A stretch of 64,000 nucleotides of DNA, from NCBI RefSeq assembly GCF_000002235.5, contig NW_022145601.1:23973389-24037388 (forward strand), given 5' to 3'. The stretch's first letter is position 1. Each line of letters opens with the position of its first letter. Shown in pieces: positions 27,001 through 33,580 of this stretch. The DNA is from Strongylocentrotus purpuratus. Lineage: Eukaryota; Echinodermata; Echinoidea; Camarodonta; Strongylocentrotidae. The notes below the pieces were generated by a model. The model ran no database searches and was not told where the DNA came from. It worked only from the letters and a program-made list of their open reading frames with translations. The position numbers were made by a program, and so were the translations under genes.

Positions 27001-30000
27001 ACACGGAATACGATCAGGGACGGATTTCCCTGTTAATAAGAAAACGGATTCTTAAATGTCTTTGTTTGTAATCGTGAGTTGTACGAAGGTGCGGTTATGA
27101 GAAAATGAATGTATTGACTTGTCATGATGGGAGTATGTGTCCCTGTGCCCCTCCTTGCATTTGCGAGTCAAATATCTAACTACGGAATCGGTAATTTTTC
27201 TTCCAAAACATTTATATATGAAATATAATTTTGCATAACAGCTTTTACTCTTATATAATATTTCACATTTCGCTACACGCTTTTATTGTAAAAACTACAT
27301 AATACGATCGCAGACTTTCGAACAATCATTTCAAGGGCAGTTCCATATTGTGTATCTTACAGAAATTATGGTCAGATTAGATAATAATTCTACATTTTAA
27401 AAAGTGATGAGAAGGCTACTAAAATTACCTTGGGTCGATTTTTCGATAGTCTTTTTCATCGTGACATTATCAAATATAATTAACAAGGAAATGGGTATGC
27501 AAATACGTGTTCTCTTATTAGCGGCTGTTAATTAAGTTTATGTTATCGGACTATTCTGGCAGGTACTACGTGGGTATGTGTGGAGACGGTGCCAATGATT
27601 GTGGAGCACTGAAGACCGCTCACGCTGGTGTGTCCTTGTCCGAGGCTGAGGCTTCTGTTGCCTCCCCTTTCACCTCCTCCGAACAGAACATCAAATGCAT
27701 TACGACTCTCATCAAGTAAGTTCATATCTACATGCGATTGTCATGAGGAGGCGCGATAGCTCAGTCAGTAGAGCACTGGTCTTGCAATCCGGCGACCCGG
27801 GTTCGAAACCAAGGCGATGCGCCACTGTCCTTTGGTAAGGTATTAATCCAAACCTCGTCAAGTATGTTCATATTTACATGCGATAGTCATGCGGAGGCGC
27901 GATAGCTCAGTCGGTAAAGCACTGGTCTTGCAATCCGGCGACCCGGGTTCGAAACCAAGGTGATGCGCTAGTGCTCTTTGGTAAGGCATTAATCCTCATT
28001 ACCAGGTCTCTCGGAGAGGACCTAAAGCCGTCGGTCCTCTGGTTGCTTACTTACAAGCATTTATGATTTCTTAGCAGTCAGGTAAAATAACCAACACTAC
28101 ACTACCTGATTACTTGTATAATGATAATATTAAATATGATAATAATATCAATAATGGTAATAATAATAACAACATTAACTACATTTACATTACACACGTA
28201 TCCATCCCATGGAATACTCAAGGCGCCAAGAAAGTGCTATTATTACACTGACTTTAGTACAGCTGCCCCCTTGTCACTGTATTTCGATGTTACATAATTG
28301 TTTTCTCTTTTTAACTGATGATATTTTTCTTTTTTCTTTTTTTCATTTCAACAAAGGGAGGGACGAGCAGCTTTGGTGACATCATTCGGTGTGTTCAAGT
28401 ACATGGCTCTTTATAGCATGATCCAATTCGCTACTATCATCATACTCAATTCGGTATACATTTCAATATTATCATCAGTATACTTAAGAGTTGTAATGTG
28501 CTATGTCTTTCAAAATGGACACTCCCCGCGCCGATTTGAAAAATACAATGTATTCGTGGGCATAGAGGTATAAATTTAGGTTAAAGACAAAAATGAAAAG
28601 CAATTAAATCAAATTTTAACCTGATTTAATGAATACATGGTTTTCAACATAGTTACAAGATAACATCAGATGATGAAACAAGAATTGAATAGAAGATACA
28701 GTTCTATGGTTAATTCAAAGTAAGTTGACACAGGCCTAAGTAAACTTGAATAGCTCCAAACTTTACATGTCGTTGAAGTCTTCGCACTTGCGGTGGTCTG
28801 TTTGTGTGCTTCGTGGACTTGTGTCGGTTGACTGTGTGTCACTCAAAAATAGATATGCTATTAATATATTTTTGTTTCTCTTAATGTGCCTTTTTGACAG
28901 ATTGAGTTATTTCCAAGCGACGCCATGTTTATGTACTGGGATATCGGTATTACTGCAGTCGTTGCTATCTTGAGTAAGTCTTCTTCTTTTTTAAACAATA
29001 TTTTTTTTAAAGTTTAGTTGATTCCCAAATATTATATGTAAGAATGTGTCTGTTCTCATAGACCAGTTCGTAGTTGGCACTTTGAGAAATTGTATTGATC
29101 TTATAAACGTAGAGAAGTCACATTTTTTGGATAATCACTCTTAAAATGATAATGTAATATTTGATTGGCTTAACCCATGTTTATCAATTTATAAATCTTT
29201 GGATCGCTATTGTTTTTGTTGGATTTTTTTTTAATGAGACATTTTGAATTTGTGTCCACTGGGGGTTGGGTTTTCCCCCTGTCAGAAACTTTGAATTTTA
29301 TGTTTACTCATACCTTGTTTTTTCGTGTCCACGTAGTTGCCAGAAACAGAGCCTATACCAAGATTTCAACCAAGAAACCGCTAAACAGTCTGACCGATCC
29401 AGACATTTTGAATTTGTGTCCAAAATAATCTGGGGGTTGGTTTTTTTTCCCCCCGTCATAAACTTTGAATTATATATTTACTCATACCTTCTCTTTTCGT
29501 GTCCACGTAGTTGCCAGAAACAGAGCCTATACCAAGATTTCAACCAAGAAACCGCTAAACAGTCTGACCGATCCAGCCATGCTCTTCTCCGTCTTCATAC
29601 ACATCTTCCTCCAGTTCATGGTTCAAATCATCGCCTACTTCGTCCTTAAACAACAACCATGGTAAGACAATTTTCTTTACCCCATTGGTAGAGGTGTCGT
29701 GGTCGAGTGGCTACGTCACCGGAATGTGGATCACCAGGTCCGCGGTTCGAGTCCCGCCGCGGCACTAATGTCCTTTGGCAAGACATTAATCTACATTTGC
29801 CACACTCAACCCAGGCGAGGTAAATGGGTACCTGGTAGGATGATTCCTTGAAATGCAGTCTGAACTAAATCTAGGGTAATAGTTTGCAAAGCTCTTTGGA
29901 AGCGCACAGAGTATGGCCGAGGGCAATAGCTCGATTGTAACCTCCCCGAAAGCATTATTACTATTTTAATTCATAACGTATTGTGTGCTTACCAAGAAGT

Positions 30001-30582
30001 GAATATCATTATTATTACAGGGCGACTTTATTTCATGCGATCAAAATAACAATAACAATAGTACAAGTAATTATCTCAACAGATTAATCGAAGTGTCCAA
30101 CTGCTTGTCTTTTTCGTTTGTTTAAAACAGCTTAAATCAAAACATCAATTCGCACTTCCAATCGTTCAAAAGAAGCCTAGCCATTTGTGATGTCAGGCAT
30201 AAAGATCTCTCCGATCAATTTTTATGTACAAAAATAATTAACATGGTTCCATGAAAAAGAAATCGTCGCTTTAAAAAAAATTCTTTCATACTTTTTTCAC
30301 TCAGGTTTGAGCCGTATGTGAAGTCTGATGACGCTGGTATTGTGTATACTCTCTCCTACGAAGCAACCACGTTATTCTTCGTTTCAAACTTTCAATACAT
30401 CGTCGTAGCTTTCATCTTCTCCAAGGGACCCCCTTACAGGAAGCCAATATACACCAACTGTAAGCACATATTTTTAATCATTTACTACACTGAATATAAT
30501 AATAACGATAACAATTATAATAATAATAGTAATAATGATAATAATACAACTAATAATAATAGCATTAATCATTATAATAATA

Positions 30583-30620
<38 letters not shown>

Positions 30621-32112
30621 TAATAATAACAATAATAATAACAATAATAATAATAATAATAATAATAATTATAATAATAATAATGATAATAGTAATAATA
30701 AATAATATTAATAATAACCAATAATAAATAATAATGATAATAGTAATAATGAATAATATTAATAATAACCATAATATATTAATAATAAATAATAATGATG
30801 AAAATAATCATGACAGTAATAAAAGTAATGATAATAATAACAATAATAATGTTGATCATCTAGGAGCGTTAAAAACAAAAGTCCCATTGCGCTTTTACAG
30901 AATGTGAAGAAAAACATAGACTCTTAGGCAAATCACATTATGTTACTGAGATGAGTAGAAGTGTTGAAGTACAGTGGTTTAATCACTTGACTGGGAAAGC
31001 AAAGGTCTTGGGTTCAAATTGTGGACCTGTAACAATGTCTTTGACACATGCATTTCATCTACATTGCTCCTCTCCACCCAGTTGTTAAATGTGTACCCGA
31101 TAAAATGCGAACGTCATTGTGTTTGGATTCACATGTGCGCGCCCGTAAAAAGAGGCGACTATTTTGTAAACGGAATGCTCCCAAGGGAGTGGAGAGTAAA
31201 TAGGGGTATTAGCAATCATGTTAGCGCTTTCGTCGATTGTAAGTGGTAAAGTGCTTATAGGAAACAGTTATTATTATTTAAAAAGTGACATCCAAATATA
31301 TATCTGGATACAGCCTAAACTATCCATGATCAGTTATGATTGTAATATTTCCAAACTACTTTTCATTTTTCTTCGACAGATCTGTACTCTGCGAGTTTGG
31401 TGATACTATGTGGATTCTCTCTCTTCCTCGTCCTTTGCCCGATCACTAAAATGGATAATTACTTCCTGGTAAGAGATAACTTCACAAAGTTCCAACGCTA
31501 GTCGTTACTTTTAAAGGGGTGTAGCATGACGAGACTACGTGTCTTTCCCGTGGCCTGACCCGGGGCGACTACGGACGACGCGACCGCGGTATTCACGTGC
31601 GTGCAACATACGCGAAACCGAAGCGTGAGGAGAACCTCGGTCTGTTTCGCGAACGCTACCGCACGCTGAACGTTAATCAAGTACATTCGTTTACGTGCAG
31701 TTGCCCAAAAGAAGTCGTAGATGGCGTTAACCAGTATTCGCCATGCTACACCCCCTTTAAAGTGTATCAGTCATCAAAACATATTTAGCTCTGAGTGTTA
31801 GAGCTTTCACGTCACCACATATTTTCATAATATGAGTTTCAAATAACAATATGAACTTAACTTAACAATCTAAGATTTAATCCCTTCCAAATGACATTTT
31901 TAATTCAATTTTCAAATGCGGCAAACTTTTTTTAGCCAGTTGATATCATGTACATATAAATTTGAAATGTTTACACAACTTTTTTTTCACCCTTTATTTC
32001 TGCAGCTAAAACGATTCGACTGGCTGTTTAGCTGTATCATAATTGCTTTGGTATTGGCCCATTTCTTAGCAGCTGTGCTCATTGAGGTAACAAAACACTG
32101 TATTTCTTTTCA

Positions 32113-32143
<31 letters not shown>

Positions 32144-32504
32144 GATTTCTTAACCGAAGAAGACGGGTAGTATCAGAATAATAATTGTAGATGGGTGGGT
32201 TGTGCAATGTTCCAAACTTTGCGGGAAATCAGAGAAGAACCCAATGTTGTTCTTTACCATGTTTTTCAGTCGGAGCAAAGTCAGGGAAAAGGGGAAATGT
32301 CACTCAAGTCAGAAAATCAAAGAATTTCATTAAGCCAAAAGGATGGAGTCAGTTTCAATTATAACGCTACATCATGGAAAGATCAGGGAAGAAATAAAAA
32401 CATTAAGTTCCAATGAAATGTTATGAACAAACAATTGGAAATTAAGGATTATACATCTTACTCCATACAACCATTCCCCCTCTAATAACTCCCTCCCCAC
32501 CCCC

Positions 32505-32541
<37 letters not shown>

Positions 32542-32979
32542 CTCTCCCTCTCTATCCCTCCTTCTCCCTTTATGCTTCCCTTTTCCGCCTGCTTCTTCTC
32601 CCAATTAATACCTCTCCGTTACACAAAGTGCTTTTGGGTTAAAAGATTGTTTAGGGACGCTGACTCGTCCCCCTAAATGCCATACCATTTGATTTACTGA
32701 ATAATTATTTATACATGAATATTAAATGCACATGCCATTATATTGTGCCCGATTTAATACTGATCCCATCATTTTCTCGTTTGAACACAGAATTTCCTGG
32801 CTGATACCCGCTTCGTCCAGAACCATGCCACGTGCCGTCAATGGCGCAAAGGAAAGAAGGTGGTAAAACACGAGATCCTGATTCAGCAGTTGAACTCTGA
32901 CCCAACATGGCCGCCACTCAACACCACGACCAGCCCAAACAGAATTAACGGACATTCTGCCAAAGAAACGGATGTCTGA
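5875..32979 (+). CDS. ATP13A3: P5B-type P-ATPase (polyamine-transporting ATPase 13A2/13A3-like), 29 exons, 5' end missing
   Basis: Known role of the family: P5B ATPases are late-endosomal/lysosomal or plasma-membrane pumps that move polyamines using ATP. Seen here: 29 exons join with consistent splice phase into 1,178 codons plus TGA, close to the usual ~1,180-1,230 residues. Landmarks in visible-residue numbering: N-terminal hydrophobic segment (15-28), LVPGD (about 249-253), TGES actuator loop (285-288), SPALP in M4 (417-421), phosphorylation motif DKTGT (460-464), KGAPE in the N domain, TGDN and [10 protein letters not shown] (857 on) in the P domain, then about six C-terminal membrane helices. 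The start codon is not visible; the first exon enters at 'ECYGYKRS', so at least one short coding exon lies upstream. SPALP instead of the usual PPALP still indicates P5B rather than P5A (PPELP). [12 protein letters not shown] favours the 13A3/4/5 side over 13A2, but an invertebrate single-copy ancestor is equally possible. Exons: see separate entries. Confidence 0.95.
6639..6697 (+). CDS. ATP13A3: ATP13A exon 2
   Basis: Acceptor ttttgtag, donor ag/gtatgt. Encodes [19 protein letters not shown] plus two bases of the next codon. Corresponds to the cytosolic stretch after the N-terminal hydrophobic segment in P5B ATPases. Confidence 0.85.
7756..7816 (+). CDS. ATP13A3: ATP13A exon 3 (poorly conserved linker)
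   Basis: Chosen because exon 2 ends with two bases and exon 4 starts in phase 0, so a linking exon with one leading base is required. This 61-bp stretch (acceptor cacacag, donor aag/gtaagt) fits exactly and stays open, encoding [20 protein letters not shown]. The region is variable in the family, so sequence alone does not prove it. Confidence 0.65.
8010..8080 (+). repeat. Short tandem repeat of GATTTTATGCCCAATTT
   Basis: Two good copies and one diverged copy of a ~23-bp unit in ATP13A intron 3. Confidence 0.85.
8741..8826 (+). CDS. ATP13A3: ATP13A exon 4
   Basis: Acceptor ctattttcag, donor cag/gtaaat. Encodes [20 protein letters not shown]..., matching the 'IRYFTHHSVKYFW' block of ATP13A3-type proteins. 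Confidence 0.92.
9340..9417 (+). CDS. ATP13A3: ATP13A exon 5
   Basis: Acceptor ttattctag, donor ac/gtatgt. Encodes [20 protein letters not shown]..., the 'GLD...' block preceding the first core membrane helices. An AAT/GAT microsatellite begins directly after the donor. Confidence 0.9.
9420..9657 (+). repeat. AAT/GAT microsatellite
   Basis: Compound (AAT)n and (GAT)n tract directly after the donor of ATP13A exon 5. Confidence 0.95.
9798..9867 (+). CDS. ATP13A3: ATP13A exon 6
   Basis: Acceptor cttcaccag, donor gag/gtaagc. Encodes [20 protein letters not shown] and ends FQE, the 'R..YG.N.I' block just before M1. Confidence 0.92.
10000..10042 (+). repeat. 21-bp direct duplication
   Basis: CCATGAAGACGCATGCCA repeated back to back, in ATP13A intron 6. 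Confidence 0.85.
10610..10747 (+). CDS. ATP13A3: ATP13A exon 7 (M1-M2)
   Basis: Acceptor ctcttccag, donor aag/gtaaga, phase 0 both sides. [16 protein letters not shown] is a near-exact P5B signature followed by a second hydrophobic helix ending TVYSTRK. Confidence 0.96.
13588..13654 (+). CDS. ATP13A3: ATP13A exon 8
   Basis: Acceptor ctattag, donor gatg/gtaagt. Encodes [20 protein letters not shown], the start of the actuator domain (family: 'LHDMVA...V.V'). It follows a 2.8-kb intron. Confidence 0.88.
14735..15560 (+). repeat. ~110-bp tandem array with GCGCGTAGCGCGG core
   Basis: Core palindrome GCGCGTAGCGCGG (or GCGCGAAGCGCGG) at 14859, 14969, 15079, 15190, 15286 and 15363, each followed by AAGCTCTGACGTTTCATTA-like sequence and AGAAAGAAGACGATTC. 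First three periods are exactly 110 bp; later units are shortened. In ATP13A intron 8. Confidence 0.95.
16290..16680 (+). repeat. CT-rich low-complexity tract
   Basis: Repeated (CT)n runs at 16300-16325, 16590-16610 and 16650-16665 with pyrimidine-rich spacers, upstream of ATP13A exon 9. Confidence 0.85.
16767..16898 (+). CDS. ATP13A3: ATP13A exon 9 (actuator domain)
   Basis: Acceptor gtttcag, donor accg/gtatgt. Contains [12 protein letters not shown] and [11 protein letters not shown], standard actuator-domain blocks. The intron splits the TGES loop after TG. Confidence 0.96.
17080..17470. repeat. Foldback minisatellite of TAGTTGTCCTAGGGGG units
   Basis: Left part (17085-17185) carries repeats of CAACTACCCCCTAGGACGA type and the right part (17185-17470) the complement, GGGGGTAGTTGTCC, roughly 15-20 bp per unit. 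The two halves could pair into a long hairpin. In ATP13A intron 9. Confidence 0.92.
17526..17702 (+). CDS. ATP13A3: ATP13A exon 10 (actuator domain, ES of TGES)
   Basis: Acceptor ttcgtag, donor acag/gtagat. Begins [12 protein letters not shown], then [15 protein letters not shown], characteristic of the P5B group. The glutamate of TGES, needed for dephosphorylation, is present. Confidence 0.96.
18335..18415 (+). mobile_element. tRNA-derived SINE head
   Basis: GGCCTGGGGTTAGAGTCGC and GGTTAAAATCCC resemble A and B boxes, and match the interior of the TIR element at 60975-61090. Decayed; in ATP13A intron 10. Confidence 0.6.
18598..18755 (+). CDS. ATP13A3: ATP13A exon 11 (leading to M3)
   Basis: Acceptor catccag, donor aag/gtaagt. 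[18 protein letters not shown] is the conserved block after the actuator domain, followed by a hydrophobic helix. Confidence 0.95.
19083..19271 (+). CDS. ATP13A3: ATP13A exon 12 (M4 and start of P domain)
   Basis: Acceptor tatcag, donor aag/gtcagt. Contains M4 with SPALPAALT and ends VVCFDK. The catalytic aspartate (residue 460) is the second-last codon, so an intron separates DK from TGT. Confidence 0.96.
20252..20313 (+). CDS. ATP13A3: ATP13A exon 13 (TGTLT)
   Basis: Acceptor catatag, donor ag/gtatgt. Begins [12 protein letters not shown], completing the P-type signature DKTGTLT. Confidence 0.96.
20750..20891 (+). CDS. ATP13A3: ATP13A exon 14 (N domain)
   Basis: Acceptor atcttttag, donor tgg/gtaggt. 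Encodes [20 protein letters not shown], the 'ATCHSL...GDPLD' block of the family. Confidence 0.94.
21327..21464 (+). CDS. ATP13A3: ATP13A exon 15 (N domain)
   Basis: Acceptor attttcag, donor ccg/gtgagt. Contains FMPTIVRSP, the 'IMPTVVRPP' block, then a Ser/Pro/Glu-rich linker. Confidence 0.9.
21976..22141 (+). CDS. ATP13A3: ATP13A exon 16 (N domain, KGAPE)
   Basis: Acceptor cctgacag, donor actg/gtaaga. Contains [16 protein letters not shown] and [14 protein letters not shown], the nucleotide-binding core. Two degenerate copies of its 3' half lie in the following intron (see repeat at 22150-22660). Confidence 0.95.
22150..22660 (+). repeat. ATP13A3: Tandem ~245-bp duplications carrying copies of ATP13A exon 16
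   Basis: Two further copies (about 22315-22392 and 22565-22630) of the exon's 3' half, coding-like for [15 protein letters not shown] and [15 protein letters not shown], with intron sequence repeated between them (GACTTGTTGTCGGCC / GACTGTTGTCGGCC). The first retains a donor-like GTGGTAAGAC; the second loses it. No matching acceptor, so they are treated as exon relics. Confidence 0.9.
22838..22970 (+). repeat. 12-bp minisatellite (GGTGCTGGTGTT)n
   Basis: About eleven units with a few GGTGTTGGTGTT variants. Produces open frames (VLVLVL, WCWCWC) that are not genes. Confidence 0.97.
23221..23341 (+). CDS. ATP13A3: ATP13A exon 17 (N domain)
   Basis: Acceptor acatttcag, donor ag/gtaagc. Encodes [20 protein letters not shown], the 'VP..F...L...T..G.RV.A' block. 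Confidence 0.94.
23615..23906. mobile_element. ~290-bp MITE with GGTTTCACAAA ends
   Basis: Left end GGGTTTCACAAAGACTAAG and right end inverse GGGTGTTTCACAAATACT are followed inward by ~50 bp of further inverted similarity including GCAGGCCATTCATGC on both sides. Located in ATP13A intron 17. Confidence 0.85.
24223..24347 (+). CDS. ATP13A3: ATP13A exon 18 (P domain)
   Basis: Acceptor catttcag, donor acag/gtaagt. Encodes [14 protein letters not shown] and RTVMVTG, the hinge and first half of the TGD motif. Confidence 0.95.
25363..25553 (+). CDS. ATP13A3: ATP13A exon 19 (P domain)
   Basis: Acceptor tctgttag, donor cag/gtaagc. Begins [17 protein letters not shown], completing TGDN, then a variable loop rich in Pro and Ser. 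Confidence 0.95.
25845..25930 (+). mobile_element. Possible tRNA-like SINE fragment
   Basis: GGTTCGAAACTGAG resembles a B box, with an A-box-like stretch about 45 bp before it. Weak; in ATP13A intron 19. Confidence 0.35.
26169..26309 (+). CDS. ATP13A3: ATP13A exon 20 (P domain)
   Basis: Acceptor cttactag, donor aag/gtaacc. Encodes an acidic loop, then [20 protein letters not shown], matching 'YHFAMNGKSFSVILEH'. Confidence 0.93.
26372..26690 (+). repeat. ~160-bp intronic tandem duplication
   Basis: Two copies starting AAAAATGACTAACA and ending CCAAATCATGATTTT, about 88% alike by eye. Entirely inside ATP13A intron 20. Confidence 0.9.
26907..26986 (+). CDS. ATP13A3: ATP13A exon 21 (P domain)
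   Basis: Acceptor attttcag, donor ga/gtaagt. [20 protein letters not shown] is the conserved 'FARMxPxQK' block. Confidence 0.96.
27563..27715 (+). CDS. ATP13A3: ATP13A exon 22 (GDGxND hinge)
   Basis: Acceptor ctggcag, donor atcaa/gtaagt. [17 protein letters not shown] is the P5 hinge motif coordinating magnesium, followed by [15 protein letters not shown]. The donor region is duplicated just downstream together with a SINE. Confidence 0.97.
27711..28060 (+). repeat. Tandem duplication of a splice donor plus tRNA-derived SINE
   Basis: Two ~147-bp copies, each beginning TCAAGTAAGTTCATA (first) or TCAAGTATGTTCATA (second) and containing GCGATAGCTCAGTCGG...GGGTTCGAAACC, a tRNA-like head with Pol III boxes, then a 'tttggtaagg.attaatcc' body. 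The first copy contains the real donor of ATP13A exon 22. The second continues into a longer SINE body. Confidence 0.85.
28357..28453 (+). CDS. ATP13A3: ATP13A exon 23 (M5)
   Basis: Acceptor caacaaag with a strong T-rich tract upstream, donor tcg/gtatac. [20 protein letters not shown] is near-identical to the family M5 entry. Confidence 0.95.
28901..28973 (+). CDS. ATP13A3: ATP13A exon 24 (M6)
   Basis: Acceptor ttttgacag, donor ttga/gtaagt. Encodes [20 protein letters not shown] and the start of a helix, matching the 'L.D.QFLFIDLAI' region. Confidence 0.9.
29237..29575 (+). repeat. ATP13A3: ~170-bp tandem duplication including the acceptor and start of ATP13A exon 25
   Basis: Copy 1 (29237-29400) and copy 2 (29401-29575) share the upstream tract, the acceptor gtccacgtag and the first 64 bp of the exon with no differences in the exonic part. 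In copy 1 the frame continues into DILNLCPK and a stop. Confidence 0.95.
29511..29661 (+). CDS. ATP13A3: ATP13A exon 25 (M7)
   Basis: Acceptor gtccacgtag, donor ccatg/gtaaga. Encodes [20 protein letters not shown], then a helix ending FVLKQQPW. An almost identical acceptor and exon start lies about 174 bp upstream (29337), but that copy runs into an in-frame stop, so this one is taken as the functional exon. Confidence 0.93.
29690..29960 (+). mobile_element. tRNA-derived SINE, nearly complete
   Basis: Head GTCGTGGTCGAGTGGC...CGGTTCGAGTCCCGCC is like a Ser/Leu-type tRNA gene, body CAAGACATTAATC...CCCAGGCGAGGTAAATGGGTACCTGG, tail ending near an ATT-rich stretch. It follows ATP13A exon 25 by 30 bp. 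Confidence 0.82.
30305..30459 (+). CDS. ATP13A3: ATP13A exon 26 (M8)
   Basis: Acceptor cactcag, donor aact/gtaagc. Encodes [11 protein letters not shown] and [19 protein letters not shown], then [13 protein letters not shown], matching 'TTVFFISSFQYLIVA...SKGKPFR'. Confidence 0.95.
30490..30860 (+). repeat. AAT microsatellite
   Basis: About 370 bp of (AAT)n with AAC and GAT variants and internal duplicated blocks, in ATP13A intron 26. Confidence 0.95.
30950..31260 (+). mobile_element. Decayed tRNA-derived SINE
   Basis: CAGTGGTTTAATCACTTGAC and GGTCTTGGGTTCAAATTG look like decayed Pol III boxes, followed by a body with 'gtgtacccgataaaatgcgaa' and 'aagtggtaaagtgctt', comparable to the other SINE bodies here. 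Confidence 0.6.
31380..31468 (+). CDS. ATP13A3: ATP13A exon 27 (M9)
   Basis: Acceptor cttcgacag, donor ctg/gtaaga. Encodes a hydrophobic helix [20 protein letters not shown] followed by ITKMDNYFL. Confidence 0.92.
31508..31763. mobile_element. 256-bp CpG-rich MITE with TTAAAGGGGTGTAGCATG ends
   Basis: Left CTTTTAAAGGGGTGTAGCATG is inverted at the right as CATGCTACACCCCCTTTAAAG. The interior is markedly richer in CG dinucleotides than the surroundings. It sits only 40 bp after the donor of ATP13A exon 27. Confidence 0.82.
32006..32086 (+). CDS. ATP13A3: ATP13A exon 28 (M10)
   Basis: Acceptor ttctgcag, donor gag/gtaaca, phase 0 both sides. Encodes [20 protein letters not shown] and the rest of the last membrane helix. 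Confidence 0.92.
32503..32560 (+). repeat. (CT)n microsatellite
   Basis: Nearly pure CT run in the last ATP13A intron. Confidence 0.95.
32791..32979 (+). CDS. ATP13A3: ATP13A terminal exon 29 (cytosolic tail)
   Basis: Acceptor ttgaacacag, TGA at 32977-32979. Encodes [20 protein letters not shown], a basic segment, and a short polar tail ending KETDV. No further exon is needed. Confidence 0.9.
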   Translation, partial: NFLADTRFVQNHATCRQWRKGKKVVKHEILIQQLNSDPTWPPLNTTTSPNRINGHSAKETDV

Positions 32980-33574
32980 AAGCTTATTACAATACTTAAA
33001 TGTCTTAATTCGTCCTATTGTTTCGATTTGACTTAGCTATATCGTGCACAGGGCCGACAAAAACGGAAATATGTAGACACACGGGTCGATCTGTTTCCCC
33101 TTAATTGGAAAATAAGGGGGGAAATAGCGGTGGAGACTATTGCATTCAGGAAAAATACGTTGTTGACGGGAGCTATTTAGCAAAGTCAAGTGGTAGAGTT
33201 CATTTTGATCGGGCTCCGTAAAGTGATTCCGCGGCTTCACAGTAGTTGGACTGCCCATGTGGTTCGGGTTTGAATGGTGGGAGTTTAAAGTTGTGGATAG
33301 TGGGAGTATAAAGGGGCATGGTTGTCATTTTATACCCCCCTCCCTAGTTAGCTGCTAAACAATAGTGTATGTAATTGTTCTGTGGGTTGAAAACTCATAA
33401 TTTGTATATAAATGTTAAATATTTTATTGCTAATTTTCTTTGGTGCAAAGACAAAAACCAACTGAACTCATTTGGGTTAGGCGAGCTTTGACTTCCTAGC
33501 AAATAACTCGTTTTTAGTTCTTGGTTGGGAAGAGTGTAAAGATTGTGTCACATTCATTTGCTAAACTTCGCTAA

Positions 33575-33580
33575 AATAAA
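33575..33580 (+). promoter_or_regulatory. Candidate poly(A) signal for the ATP13A gene
   Basis: First AATAAA I find after the ATP13A stop codon, about 600 bp downstream. AATAAA is common by chance in this AT-rich DNA, so the true 3' end may be elsewhere. Confidence 0.3.

Noticed and set aside
27755..27830. Genuine tRNA genes at 27.75, 27.9 and 29.7 kb
   Set aside because: Pol III boxes are present but the acceptor stems do not pair properly and each is followed by a shared SINE body.
29266..29649. 127-codon open frame reading twice through [20 protein letters not shown]
   Set aside because: Wrong-frame reading of the duplicated exon 25 region; splice phase fixes a different frame.
30572..30772. 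Tyr/Leu-rich open frame on the minus strand, and Asn-rich ones at 9396-9659 and 30318-30623
   Set aside because: Translations of AAT microsatellites (the 30318 frame begins with true exon 26 but runs into the repeat past the donor).
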